A stretch of DNA of 64,000 bases from Pseudomonas sp. dw_358. GTDB lineage: Bacteria > Pseudomonadota > Gammaproteobacteria > Pseudomonadales > Pseudomonadaceae. The notes under the pieces were generated by a model. It saw nothing but the letters and a program-made list of their open reading frames with translations, was not told the DNA's origin and did no database searches. This document shows positions 22,350 to 31,806 of the stretch, piece after piece. The first letter of the stretch is position 1. The number at the start of each line of letters is the position of its first letter. The translations under genes were made by a program, and so were the position numbers. The stretch covers positions 62,001 through 126,000 of the forward strand of contig NZ_JAAVUX010000007.1 in the NCBI RefSeq assembly GCF_018449655.1, in the 5' to 3' direction.

Positions 22350-25300
22350 TCAGTCCAGATGCAGGGCCTCTACCATGGGCTGAGTGAGCTCCAGACGCAA
22401 AGCCGTCAGCGCTTCTTCGCGGCGCTGATTGACGACCTGGCTCAGCAACCGGGCGTCGTCATCGTTCAATAACACCCGCTGCGGTTGATTCTCCGGTTGC
22501 CACGGCAGATCGGGCAGATAACTGCGGAAATCCTGCAAAAGTGTGTCAGGCAGGAGAACCTCATCCGGCACATCACGGCTCAGCTCGAAGACAGCGGCGC
22601 CGTACTCTTCCCACCTTGTGTCCAGTTCGGTGAACGCCTGGGGATATAAGCGTCGCAGAAACGAGCGCCAGTACGGCTGCCCCTCCAGCCAGGTCAGCAT
22701 GCCCTGGCTGGTGAGAAGGCCCTCGACCAAGCCGGCCACTGTGTTGACTGTCGGCGCGCGCAGCGTCTCGGTATAGAGCATGTCGAGAGGGGCATTGGGC
22801 AAATCGAACCGATCGGCCAGTGCCCAGCGCAGGGCCAGACGCAATTCAACTTCATCCGGGGCCGTTTGCAACTCTTCGTCAGTGATCATGTCGCTGGGGT
22901 GCAGATACTGACGGCCAGGTGCCAACTCCTGAGCGTTCGCAGCCAGCTGCGGCGCAAGGGCCTCCTCGGCATTGGCCGGCGCAAGGTAGATGTGACTGCG
23001 CCGCATCACTCGACCATTGATGATCTCGCGGGCGAATCTGTCGACCAGATCCAGTGTGTACAAGCGCCTGCTATAAGGCAGCGCGGGCATGAAATAGATC
23101 AGATCCGGACCGTTTTCGTCCGTCAGAAGCCGGTAGATCTCCACCAGATTTTCAGCCTGGTTGAACACCAGCTGCCGGCCATCACCGCACGTTCTTTCGG
23201 CCTCCTGCGCGAGTTCGAACAGCTCGTGGCGCAGATCCGTGATCCCCGGCCGCGGTGGCTGGGGGGTCAGACCTTCGACCACTCGACGCAGGCGCGCGCG
23301 CATACCCACTGGGTCATGCCGGTAATCAGCGGTTCGCGAGACAACTTGCAGGATATCCATGAAAGCCTCGGCACCGGGCTCATCACGCAGTGCCCTGAAT
23401 CGCGTGGTCAGCTCCTCATCGGCGGTTTCCATCCATATGGGTGGATTGGCCAGCAGGGGAGTGATACCGATCTCACGCAAGCGACCTATGCTCGCCGAAG
23501 ACAGGCGGGCATCGTCCATGACCAGATGGCGGAAGGGAAATGGTCGCTCTGGCCCGGCAAACCGCGCCGCTAATAACGACGGCACTTCGGTGATGGGATT
23601 TTGCAACAACCACACTTGTTGAAGTGCCGGTGGCTGGGCCGTCAGCAAGGTCTGCAGGCCGTCCGGCCACTCGGCAATCCCGGTGAAAGAGAGCTCCAGA
23701 TAAGCCAAGGCACGCAGATTTTCCAGGTGCGGCGCTCGGCCCAGTCGATTACCGGCCAGATTGAGCGAGCGCAGTTCAGGCATGTGATCGAAAGCACTGG
23801 CAGCCTGCTCATTCAGCACAATCTGGTTGTCTTGAAGATCCAGCTCTTGCAGATTCATTTGCGCAAGCACTCGGAAATCGGCGGCGGTCAAAGCGAGCTG
23901 GGCGTCGCGCATCACCAGCCGCCTCAGGCTGGTCAACCGATTGAGGGCCAACACACCCTCCCCCGAAAGCACCAATGGATTGCGACTCAACTCCAGGGAC
24001 AGCAGGTTCGAGCGTTCCAGGGGTTCGAACATCTGCGCTTGCCAAGCGAGGCTGTTGTCGCTGAGGTCTAGCACGCGCAGACGCCCCATCGCGGATAGCT
24101 GACTGGGCAGGCCCGTCAGCCCGTTACCTGGCAGGTACAGACGGGTCAGCTGATTGAAGGGCAGCAAAAAGCCTTCGAGACTTTGCCTCGTGAAACCCAT
24201 TCGGCCCAGGTCCAGCCAAAGGAGGTGATCCATGCGGGCAGTCAGGGTCGGTAACGCTCCAATCTCCAGTCCCGAGAGATCCAGGCCCAACCCCGGCCGG
24301 ACGATACGGGGGGGGATCGCGGTCGCCGGTTCTTGGCGCCATGCGGCAACGATGCGCGCATGCGCCTCTTGACGGGCGGCTGCCTGCGCCGGTGATGCAA
24401 GGTTGACCCATTCATCGAGTGTTCGCAGCAGCACCTGGTGCTCCATCTCCAGCCGCTGCAGCCCCGTATAGAGATCTCTGCCCAAGCGGTTTCTGATGCC
24501 GGTCAGCCCTGGCTCGTCCATGTTGGGATAGAGCGCCCTGAGGCGATTCTGTACGGACCCGTCATGCTCCAAAAAACGCCCCCAGGTGCCCAACCGGCCA
24601 CGCCCGCTGGCCTCGTAACCGATGCGGCCATCAATGAGCCGGGTCGGAGGTCGGAAGGCCATCGGTGCCTCGGCTTGACCCAAGGCGCGGGCGCTGCGCA
24701 GACGCTCGGTAAGGGCCGACTCGGCCAACACGCGCTCCAACGAACCACCGTCTTGCAGGGAATAACCCAGCGCCGTCCGATCTGCAGGCAGCATGACCGT
24801 CAGCAGCGCCTGGCCCAGGCTGGGGGTTTCAGGCAGCGGTCGACCGTTGCTGTCGTAGGGCACAAAACGACCCTGACTGTGGCCGATCAGCCGAACCTGC
24901 CCAGCCTGTGCCGAGCCCGAGGCGGCCAGCAACGGCCCCGCGGCAGTGCCATCGCGCAGTTCTATGCGCGCGTCTGCGCCCCACCCTGGCTGGTGTTCCA
25001 GCGCGGCCATCAACACCCGTTGACTGTCGCCAGTGCGCCCCGGGAAGTAAGCGGCATCGAGCAACGCCTGGTTCAAACGCCTCTGTCGCTGGACGCGATG
25101 GGCCTTCTCGGCAAGCCGCAACGGGAGCCGCTGCTTCTCCAACAAGGCGCGTTCGGCGGTGGTCGCGTCAGCGAGCACGGCACGTGCCAGCCGCTCGTTC
25201 AAAGAAGGAAACCGCCCGGTGACGACCCGCTCGGCTGCATCCGGCAAGGGCGCACTGCCAATGCCCAAATTGCCCTGCTCTTGCGCGGTGTGCCATTGCT

Positions 25301-27674
25301 CGAACAAGTCGTAGCGCTTGCCTTGCAAATGGTCGGCGAGCCGCTGTTCGATCTGTCGGGTCTGTTGGGCTTCGGTTTCGGCCATTGTCTCGCCGAGCAG
25401 GCTGCGAACCGCTTCTTCACCCATTTTGATGCGGATATCGTCAATACGCGCCCCTTTGCCAAAATCCTCGCGCACGACTTCTATACGCCGGGCGTTGAAT
25501 GACTCGAGGTCACCATACTCGGTGAACGGCCCCCAAGCGTCGCTGCCGTCGAAAACCTTCAGCGCCAAACCTTCGGGCCAGTCAGGGAGCTCCACCAACG
25601 CCGCCACAGGCAAAGGATACGGGCTGGTCAGCGGCTGCCCGCTTCTCAGACCGGCGATCACCCGGTCCAGCTCCTGAATCGTGGTCATCCGTTCGAGCGT
25701 GTCAACAAGCGACCAAGGCACCGGCAAACCTTGGTCGAGCGCCTTGCGCACCGTGGTTTCATCGACATCGGCAATCAGCATGGCCTGCTCCAGGTGCGCA
25801 TCGTCCAAGGCCTGAGCCTTGGGTTCCATGCGCCTCAGCAGTTGATAACGGTCCCACGCGGCAGGTTGATCGCCTATATGCAGCCAACCATTGCCGCCCG
25901 CTTCGTCCAAAGAAAGCGGGCACGCCTGGGCGTCACTCGGATGGACGATGTGTCGCGCGCCGGTCACTGAGTCCACCTGGGTCGGATAAAGCCGGCCATC
26001 CCTGGGCAGGTACATCACCCCCTCGACCTCATATAGCCCCATGGCGTTGGGTCGCCAGGCCGGGTCGATGAGCCGGTCGGTGGCATAGGGCGCGATATTT
26101 CGGTCCCATAAACGGGGGACGCCGTCAGGGCCTTTGAGTTGGAGCAGTTCGTCGGTAAAAGCCCCCACATTGTTCGACGCCCACACAACGCCGTGCACCG
26201 CTCCCATCAGCCCCAGGTTCAAGGCGATACCTGTCAGGTGGCTCCAGCCCGCAGCCTTGTCTCCCTCGGCCAGGTCCGCCAAGCCGTGATACAGCTCGTT
26301 CATGGTCTGCGCAGCCATGACCGACATGAGCGTCGGACCCAGCACCGGGATGAACATCGCCGCTAAATTGAGCAGGTTGATGCCACTGTCCAGATACCCT
26401 TCCCAGCGGTCCAGCGTGTCCAGCTGATCGACCCGCGCGGTGGGGATCGCCTGGCACTGGCCCTGACTCAGCAGCCACAGCCGGTGACGGCGCTGCAGGT
26501 GGTCGAACAGCGGCATTTCACAGGGTTGGGTGTCGACGGCCAGGTTGGGGTGGGTGTCCAGCAGCCGCTTGGCCAATCGCTCGCTGATGGGCACGCGCAT
26601 ATTGAGGTTGATCCGCCCGAGAAACTCGGTCAGGTAGGCGGCGTCATCCAACCGCCCCAGCAGGTCGCGCATGAACGCACCACTGTTTGCGTAGCGTTTG
26701 AGCGGCACCTGCGAGTCGCCCGGTATCCAGGCGATGCACGGCTCGGTGCTGTGGTTGTCGATGGGCACAAACAGCACCACGTCGTGCAGTTCGGCCCCCA
26801 GCACGCTCATGCGTACGGCTTTCATCGGCTTGTCGGCGCACGTCAGTGCCTCGCCGTCGTGGCAACGTTCGAGCAAGACAAACGCAGCGGCGTCGATATC
26901 GCCCTTGAGCAGCGCCACCTGGCAGAGCGTCGCGAACTCGGCCTTGCGCAGCTCCACCAGCGCCGCAGTGACCGCCCCGGGGGCAAAGGTGGCCGTCAGG
27001 TAATCCTGATACAGTCGGCCCAGGTCCAGCTCGCGGCACAGGGTCGCAAACTCGGCCGGTTTGATGGGCAGGCGCGCCTGGGGTTTGAAGCGAAACAGCG
27101 GATAGGGGTTGCTCTGGGGCTGCAGCTCGATGAAGTCCAGCTGGAAATCACCGTAGTTCTGCGGCGCCAGGCGCAGCTGCTCGGGGGTCACGTTCTCGAT
27201 GTCATAGCCGTTGGCAGCGACAAGCCCGGCGTTGGCGTCGAACGTCTGACCTTCTGTGAAGTTATGCAGCGCGGCCAGCAGCAGGCTTTGCTCGACGGGC
27301 TCGTATTGCTGCATCAACCCGGCAAACGACGCACTGCCGCGCACGTACACCAGTGAGTTGGCGTGCACGTCGAGCTCGAGGTTGAAGCGCTCCTTGATTC
27401 GCGCTTGCAGCAAGCCTTCGGTGAACGCCATCACGGTCTTGAACGAGGGGATCAGCGCCGAGACAGTACGGCGGCACGCGGCGCGCCGAGCCTGACGCGT
27501 CAGCAGCGTCTGGCGCTGGGTGTCGCTGGCCGAGGTGAACCAGAGGTCGGAACCGACGCTCTGCTCCAGCAGCAGCGTGTCGCCCAAGGTGGCGAGGGTG
27601 TCGCGGTCGAGTGCCTTGACCCAATTGGGCAGGCGCTCGGCGACGAATACGGTATTGGGAGAAACAGTGGTCAT
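22350..27674 (-). CDS. Giant LRR protein with NEL-type E3 ubiquitin ligase domain (copy 2)
   Basis: 1774 residues from the ATG at 27674 (MTTVSPNTVF), which has GGAG nine bases upstream; an in-frame TTG seven codons earlier is less likely. Residues ~8-507 are nearly identical to the first NEL protein. The middle is homologous but diverged, and longer. Leucine-rich repeats span ~1126-1363 (about nine recognisable units), then a NEL domain with predicted catalytic Cys1496 in RTCGDGRQ (codon 23187-23189). The C-terminal tail is longer than in copy 1 and has different sequence, so the two ligases may recognise different targets. Only 93 bases separate its stop from the copy 1 start, so co-transcription is possible. 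Role as a host-directed effector is inferred from the family. Confidence 0.88.
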   Translation of the reverse strand: MTTVSPNTVFVAERLPNWVKALDRDTLATLGDTLLLEQSVGSDLWFTSASDTQRQTLLTRQARRAACRRTVSALIPSFKTVMAFTEGLLQARIKERFNLELDVHANSLVYVRGSASFAGLMQQYEPVEQSLLLAALHNFTEGQTFDANAGLVAANGYDIENVTPEQLRLAPQNYGDFQLDFIELQPQSNPYPLFRFKPQARLPIKPAEFATLCRELDLGRLYQDYLTATFAPGAVTAALVELRKAEFATLCQVALLKGDIDAAAFVLLERCHDGEALTCADKPMKAVRMSVLGAELHDVVLFVPIDNHSTEPCIAWIPGDSQVPLKRYANSGAFMRDLLGRLDDAAYLTEFLGRINLNMRVPISERLAKRLLDTHPNLAVDTQPCEMPLFDHLQRRHRLWLLSQGQCQAIPTARVDQLDTLDRWEGYLDSGINLLNLAAMFIPVLGPTLMSVMAAQTMNELYHGLADLAEGDKAAGWSHLTGIALNLGLMGAVHGVVWASNNVGAFTDELLQLKGPDGVPRLWDRNIAPYATDRLIDPAWRPNAMGLYEVEGVMYLPRDGRLYPTQVDSVTGARHIVHPSDAQACPLSLDEAGGNGWLHIGDQPAAWDRYQLLRRMEPKAQALDDAHLEQAMLIADVDETTVRKALDQGLPVPWSLVDTLERMTTIQELDRVIAGLRSGQPLTSPYPLPVAALVELPDWPEGLALKVFDGSDAWGPFTEYGDLESFNARRIEVVREDFGKGARIDDIRIKMGEEAVRSLLGETMAETEAQQTRQIEQRLADHLQGKRYDLFEQWHTAQEQGNLGIGSAPLPDAAERVVTGRFPSLNERLARAVLADATTAERALLEKQRLPLRLAEKAHRVQRQRRLNQALLDAAYFPGRTGDSQRVLMAALEHQPGWGADARIELRDGTAAGPLLAASGSAQAGQVRLIGHSQGRFVPYDSNGRPLPETPSLGQALLTVMLPADRTALGYSLQDGGSLERVLAESALTERLRSARALGQAEAPMAFRPPTRLIDGRIGYEASGRGRLGTWGRFLEHDGSVQNRLRALYPNMDEPGLTGIRNRLGRDLYTGLQRLEMEHQVLLRTLDEWVNLASPAQAAARQEAHARIVAAWRQEPATAIPPRIVRPGLGLDLSGLEIGALPTLTARMDHLLWLDLGRMGFTRQSLEGFLLPFNQLTRLYLPGNGLTGLPSQLSAMGRLRVLDLSDNSLAWQAQMFEPLERSNLLSLELSRNPLVLSGEGVLALNRLTSLRRLVMRDAQLALTAADFRVLAQMNLQELDLQDNQIVLNEQAASAFDHMPELRSLNLAGNRLGRAPHLENLRALAYLELSFTGIAEWPDGLQTLLTAQPPALQQVWLLQNPITEVPSLLAARFAGPERPFPFRHLVMDDARLSSASIGRLREIGITPLLANPPIWMETADEELTTRFRALRDEPGAEAFMDILQVVSRTADYRHDPVGMRARLRRVVEGLTPQPPRPGITDLRHELFELAQEAERTCGDGRQLVFNQAENLVEIYRLLTDENGPDLIYFMPALPYSRRLYTLDLVDRFAREIINGRVMRRSHIYLAPANAEEALAPQLAANAQELAPGRQYLHPSDMITDEELQTAPDEVELRLALRWALADRFDLPNAPLDMLYTETLRAPTVNTVAGLVEGLLTSQGMLTWLEGQPYWRSFLRRLYPQAFTELDTRWEEYGAAVFELSRDVPDEVLLPDTLLQDFRSYLPDLPWQPENQPQRVLLNDDDARLLSQVVNQRREEALTALRLELTQPMVEALHLD
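26151..27649 (-). repeat. 1.5-kb near-identical repeat, copy in second NEL gene
   Basis: Partner of the repeat at 20736-22234. Three of the four differences change an amino acid (Ala/Gly, Asp/Asn and Gln/Glu between copy 1 and copy 2) and one is silent. The first 7-8 codons of each gene lie outside the repeat and differ. Confidence 0.92.
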
Positions 27675-27748
27675 GGGGTGATGCTCCAGCGGCAAAAGGG
27701 CCGCCAGAAGACCACACCCGCCCCAGACCCGGGTCTTACATAGTTAGC

Positions 27749-29047
27749 TCAATGAACCGCATCCACCAGCTTGAGGTCACTGCGCGCCTTGGCCACTTCC
27801 TGCGCGTGAACCTCAGGCGCAGCGTTGCCCCAGCTGTTGCGCACAAAGGTCAACACGGCAGCGATGTCGGCATCGTTCAGCTTCCACGCGAACGACGGCA
27901 TGCCGGCGGCGGTGACGTTGCTTTCGGTAGCGGCCGCGCGACCGCCCTTGAGCACCGTGCCCACCAGATTCGCCGCGCTCGGCGCACGAATGCCCGAGTT
28001 GTCGGTAAAGGCCGTGACCATGCCCTTGATCCCCTCGCCGCTGACGTTGTGGCACGCCATGCAGTTGGTCTCGTACAGATGAGCACCCCGTTTCATGACC
28101 GGGTTGTCACCCGCCAGTGCGGTCGGTGCCTGGGCGTTGGAGCCCGGCAGGGACTTGAGGTAACCCGCAATGGCGGCGGTATCGGCATCGGTCAGGTACT
28201 GGGTCGAATGCTCCACCGCCTCACCCATGGCGCCGGCCGCGACCGCCTTGTCGTTACTGCCGGTCTTCAGGTATTGGGCCACCTGCGGCTCGCTCCAGTT
28301 GCCCAGACCCAGGTGCGGGTTGTTGGTGATTTCCGGTGCATAGCCGCCCAGCAGCTCAGCCCCTTGCAGGTAGGCCGAGGTGTCGCCACCCAATGCGTTC
28401 TTGCTGGTGTGGCAGGCCGCGCAATGACCGGCGCCGTCCACCAGGTAGCGACCCCGGTTCCACGCGTCCGACTGTTTAGGGTCGGCCACGTAGCCTGCGT
28501 TGTTGAAGTACAGCAGGTTCCAGCCGAGCATCGCCAGACGGATGTTATACGGGAAGCCCAAGGTGTTGGGGGTCGGCGCCTGACTCACTGGCTGCAGGGA
28601 ACGCATGTAGGCCCACAGGTCATGCAGGTCGGCATCGTTCATCTTCACGTAGGCGTTGTAGGGCATGGCCGGGTACAGCAGGGCGCCGTCCTTGCGCTTG
28701 CCATGACGCACCGCGCGGAAGAAATCGCGTTCGGTCCAGTCGCCGATACCGTGAGTGCGGTCCGGGGTGATGTTGCTGGAGTTGATAGCGCCAAATGGCG
28801 TTTGAATGGCATAGCCGCCAGCGTAGGGCTTGCCGCCCGGCGCGGTGTGGCAGGCCGCACAGTCGCCTTGGGCGGCCACATAGGCGCCACGGGTCACGGC
28901 GGCGGCATCCGGCTTGGCCGGGTCGGCGGCGGTCATTTGGTTGTCGGCCACGTCATCGGCGCGGGTATTGCCATTGTTGTACAAGGCAATGCCGACACCG
29001 GCGAGGACCACAACGACCACGCCTGCGAATAATCTGCTTTTTCTCAT
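27749..29047 (-). CDS. Gluconate 2-dehydrogenase cytochrome c subunit (triheme)
   Basis: 432 residues with an N-terminal signal anchor (MRKSRLFAGVVVVVLAGVGI) and three heme-binding CxxCH motifs at Cys63, Cys209 and Cys329. This matches the membrane-bound cytochrome c subunit of FAD-dependent alcohol/gluconate dehydrogenases, which passes electrons from the flavin subunit to ubiquinone at the periplasmic face. Last gene of a three-gene operon (gamma, FAD, cytochrome), 12 bases behind the FAD subunit. Heme axial methionines are plausible but not individually assigned. Substrate assignment rests on the operon composition; a related sugar-acid or alcohol dehydrogenase remains possible. Confidence 0.88.
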   Translation of the reverse strand: MRKSRLFAGVVVVVLAGVGIALYNNGNTRADDVADNQMTAADPAKPDAAAVTRGAYVAAQGDCAACHTAPGGKPYAGGYAIQTPFGAINSSNITPDRTHGIGDWTERDFFRAVRHGKRKDGALLYPAMPYNAYVKMNDADLHDLWAYMRSLQPVSQAPTPNTLGFPYNIRLAMLGWNLLYFNNAGYVADPKQSDAWNRGRYLVDGAGHCAACHTSKNALGGDTSAYLQGAELLGGYAPEITNNPHLGLGNWSEPQVAQYLKTGSNDKAVAAGAMGEAVEHSTQYLTDADTAAIAGYLKSLPGSNAQAPTALAGDNPVMKRGAHLYETNCMACHNVSGEGIKGMVTAFTDNSGIRAPSAANLVGTVLKGGRAAATESNVTAAGMPSFAWKLNDADIAAVLTFVRNSWGNAAPEVHAQEVAKARSDLKLVDAVH

Positions 29048-29059
29048 CGATGCGTGTCC

Positions 29060-30835
29060 TTATGCCTGTACCAGCGGGCCGGGGTTTTTCAGGTACTGTT
29101 CCTTGATCGCCTTGGCCGTCCACAGCGCCATCGCACCGATGGTGATGGTCGGGTTGAAGCCGCCATTGTTAGGGAACGATGAGGCGCCAAGGACAAATAC
29201 GTTATGTACGTCCCAGCTTTGCTGATAGCGGTTCAGGGCACTGGTCTTGGGGTTCATGCCCATGACCACGCCACCGATGGTGTGGGAGGAGTCGTTATTG
29301 CGAAACGGCGTGTAATGGTCGGCCGCGAAGTTGTACGACTCGATCTGGGTACCGCCTACGGCGTGGGCAATGGTCTCGCATTGCTTGCGCACGAACTCGC
29401 CGGAGCGCTTGTCATTGAGGTTGTAGTCGAAGGTCATGCGCATCAGCGGCCGGCCGTACTGGTCCTTATAGGTCGGGTCAAGGTCGAACCAGGCGTCTTC
29501 GTGGGAGTAGCTGGTGCCCTGGCCCTGGACCATGGCCCAGTTCTGGTAGCTGTGCTGGAAGGCCTTCTTGTAGCCCTTGCCCCAGGTCGGCGCGCCTTTG
29601 GGCAGGTTGCCGGACATGCCGATGGGCAAACCGTTGTTAGACAATGACTGAATACCCGCACCGCCAATGAAGCCCAGGCCCGTGTGGTCGAAGTTGTCGG
29701 CGTTGTAGTCGTCGATCTGGATGGCCAGGCAACCCGTATTGATGAACGGGTTGAGGTACTCGTTCTCGAACCACAGGTAGGCGTAGGACAGGGTCTGGAA
29801 GCTGTAGTTACGGCCGATCACGCCCTGCTTGGTCTTCGGGTTGTACGGCTCGCCGATGCCCGACAGCAGCATCAGGCGCACGTTGTCCAGTTGGTAGGCG
29901 GCAACAATGACAATGTCCGCCGGCTGCTCGCCGACCACACCGTCCTTGCCGACGAAGCTTACGCCGGTGGCGGTCTTGCCGTCGGCGGCCTTGTTGATGT
30001 GCAGCACCTCGGTCTCGGTCATCACCTCGAAGGTCGGCTGGCGCATCAGCGCCGGCACCACGCAGGCGTTGGGGCTGCTCTTGGACCAGTTGCCGCAACC
30101 GAACAGCTGGCAATAGCCGCAGTAGGTGCAGGGGCCCATGTGCACGCCCAGGGCGTTGACGTATGCCGTGGAGATGGTGCCGGCCGGCACCGGGAACGGG
30201 TGCAGGCCCATCTCGGTGGTCTTCTGGGTGAAGATGTCGTTCCAGCGGCTGGGCACCAGCGGCGGTGTCGGGAAGTCGCGGCTGCGCGAGCCTTCGAACG
30301 GGTTGCCGCCGGGGATGATTTTTCCGTTGATCTTGCCGGCCTGGCCACTGGTGCCGGCGATGCGTTCAAAACGGTCGTAAAAGGGTTCCAGTTCGTCGTA
30401 GGTGATGCCCCAGTCCTGCACCAGCAGACCTGGCACCAGTTGGTCCTTGCCGTAGCGTTCGATGGTGGTGCTGTACGGGGTGAAGTCGAACGGGTTGAAG
30501 CGCCACGACGCAGCGGCCCAGTGGGTGCCGGCGCCGCCGACGTTGTAACCGAGGGTCAGGTTGCTCCACTCGCGCACCGGCAGCGCATCCTGGGAGGCGT
30601 TGTTGCGGAAGGTGTAGGTTTCCAGCTTCGGTGGCTGGAGGATCTCTTTACGGGTCGACCAGCGCAATTCGTCCGTGTCCACCGACGGCGGGAAATCCGT
30701 GGCAGTATCACGCCAGGCCCCGCGCTCGATGGCGACCACCTTGAGGCCCGCGCGGGCCAGTTCTTCAGCGATGACCGAGCCGGACCAGCCGAGGCCGATC
30801 ACCACTACGTCCGCTTTGGGTCTTGCATTTGCCAT
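29060..30835 (-). CDS. Gluconate 2-dehydrogenase FAD (GMC) subunit
   Basis: 591-residue GMC-family flavoprotein. The FAD-binding Rossmann motif VVIGLGWSGSVIAEELARAG lies near residues 11-30, and GYNVGGAGTHWAAA is the second family signature. The catalytic His is probably in SSHTIGG and the Asn in NNGGFNPT near the C-terminus. A Cys-rich run, CTYCGYCQLFGCG (about residues 234-246), matches the position of the Fe-S cluster site described for related FAD-glucose and fructose dehydrogenases. No own signal peptide: in this family it is co-exported with the Tat-tagged gamma subunit. Periplasmic oxidation of gluconate to 2-ketogluconate is the likely reaction, with electrons passed to the triheme cytochrome. 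Confidence 0.88.
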   Translation of the reverse strand: MANARPKADVVVIGLGWSGSVIAEELARAGLKVVAIERGAWRDTATDFPPSVDTDELRWSTRKEILQPPKLETYTFRNNASQDALPVREWSNLTLGYNVGGAGTHWAAASWRFNPFDFTPYSTTIERYGKDQLVPGLLVQDWGITYDELEPFYDRFERIAGTSGQAGKINGKIIPGGNPFEGSRSRDFPTPPLVPSRWNDIFTQKTTEMGLHPFPVPAGTISTAYVNALGVHMGPCTYCGYCQLFGCGNWSKSSPNACVVPALMRQPTFEVMTETEVLHINKAADGKTATGVSFVGKDGVVGEQPADIVIVAAYQLDNVRLMLLSGIGEPYNPKTKQGVIGRNYSFQTLSYAYLWFENEYLNPFINTGCLAIQIDDYNADNFDHTGLGFIGGAGIQSLSNNGLPIGMSGNLPKGAPTWGKGYKKAFQHSYQNWAMVQGQGTSYSHEDAWFDLDPTYKDQYGRPLMRMTFDYNLNDKRSGEFVRKQCETIAHAVGGTQIESYNFAADHYTPFRNNDSSHTIGGVVMGMNPKTSALNRYQQSWDVHNVFVLGASSFPNNGGFNPTITIGAMALWTAKAIKEQYLKNPGPLVQA

Positions 30836-30922
30836 GGGTCAATCCTTGTTACGCGCAGTCAGGCGCGGCGCTGAAGCCGGGCGCCTGGCTCGCAAAAAAT
30901 GGGGTCGGCAGCGTCACGCAGA

Positions 30923-31636
30923 TCACGCGTTATCGATCAGGCTCACCGGGTCGAGGTTGAGCGGTACGCCCTTCTTGTGGATGTACGGGCGATAGTCGTA
31001 ACGGGCGCCGGGGAAGCCGATCAACTTCCAGCCCACCATGCCTTTGTTGCCGCCGTAGATCGGGTCGGCCAGGTAGCCTTCGCGCACGTTCTGCAACAGC
31101 AGGGCAAAGAAGTCGGCCGCCGGGGTGCTGGGGAAATTGATCTTGCCGTCCTCCAAGGCGTGCAGCAGGGTCACCTGGGTGTCTGCGTCCAGCGCGCTGA
31201 AGGCCTTGCCGTGCTGGCTCTGACAATAGGCGCCGAGGTCCTTGAGCCCGGCGCGGTAGCGCTCGGCCGGGGTCTGGCGAAACTGCGGGCCTTGCTGCGG
31301 CGTACCGTCCTTGAACGGGCCGAGGCGATAGACGCTGGCCGCCTGGCCGAACGGGCCGGCCAATTCGCGATCGAGGAAGTCGACGCAGCCGGCTTCGCTG
31401 GCGCTGATGCCCAGTTCGTCGTGGGGGATCAACTGGTCGAAGATCGCCGCCACTTCCTTGGCTTCGTCAGGGGTCAGGTAGGTCAGGCCGCCCTTGCGCG
31501 GGATGCGCGGCAAGGCGTCCGGCTGGGTGCCAATGGGAAGTTGGGTGTTCGCGTTGATGACATTGGCGCTGGCCGTTGTCGCAACACCCAATGCAGTCAG
31601 TTGCACGAGCGAGATCAAGGCGTCTCGTCTATTCAT
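30923..31636 (-). CDS. Gluconate 2-dehydrogenase gamma subunit (subunit 3)
   Basis: 237 residues. The N-terminus MNRRDALISLVQLTALGVAT has a twin-arginine followed by a hydrophobic stretch, consistent with Tat export, and it would carry the folded FAD subunit across the membrane. The body (TYLTPDEAKEVAAIFDQLIPHDELGISASEAGCVDFLDREL) matches the gluconate 2-dehydrogenase subunit 3 family. AAGGAG lies seven bases before the ATG. First gene of the operon; 86 bases separate it from the FAD subunit. The promoter should lie in 31637-31806, but I could not fix it by eye. Confidence 0.88.
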   Translation of the reverse strand: MNRRDALISLVQLTALGVATTASANVINANTQLPIGTQPDALPRIPRKGGLTYLTPDEAKEVAAIFDQLIPHDELGISASEAGCVDFLDRELAGPFGQAASVYRLGPFKDGTPQQGPQFRQTPAERYRAGLKDLGAYCQSQHGKAFSALDADTQVTLLHALEDGKINFPSTPAADFFALLLQNVREGYLADPIYGGNKGMVGWKLIGFPGARYDYRPYIHKKGVPLNLDPVSLIDNA

Positions 31637-31806
31637 TTAGATACTCCTTCAGGCGACACGGTACTCACATGAGTTCGTTAGCGCGCTACCAGCTCCGGAA
31701 GAAATAGATAGCAAACTAACTAACATGAGGCGAAGTGTCGCAGAAGGGCAACGGCAGAAGATAGCTCAAGCCCCGGTATTACGGGTAAATCGTTGACGCG
31801 AACCCC

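Noticed and set aside
23580..24300. Regularly spaced repeats in the second NEL gene as a CRISPR or DNA repeat array
   Set aside because: The periodicity is that of degenerate leucine-rich repeats in the protein (about 20-25 codons), not identical DNA repeats with spacers.
27723..27734. AGACCCGGGTCT palindrome as terminator of the cytochrome gene
   Set aside because: Perfect palindrome without a loop and without a T run; not a usable intrinsic terminator.
27675..27748. Hrp-box (type III regulon promoter) upstream of the NEL genes
   Set aside because: I looked for GGAACC-N15/16-CCAC in this spacer and in 22257-22349 and found no acceptable match.
29684..30874. 396-codon plus-strand frame over the gluconate dehydrogenase flavin gene
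   Set aside because: Mirror of a well-supported GMC gene; no start context.
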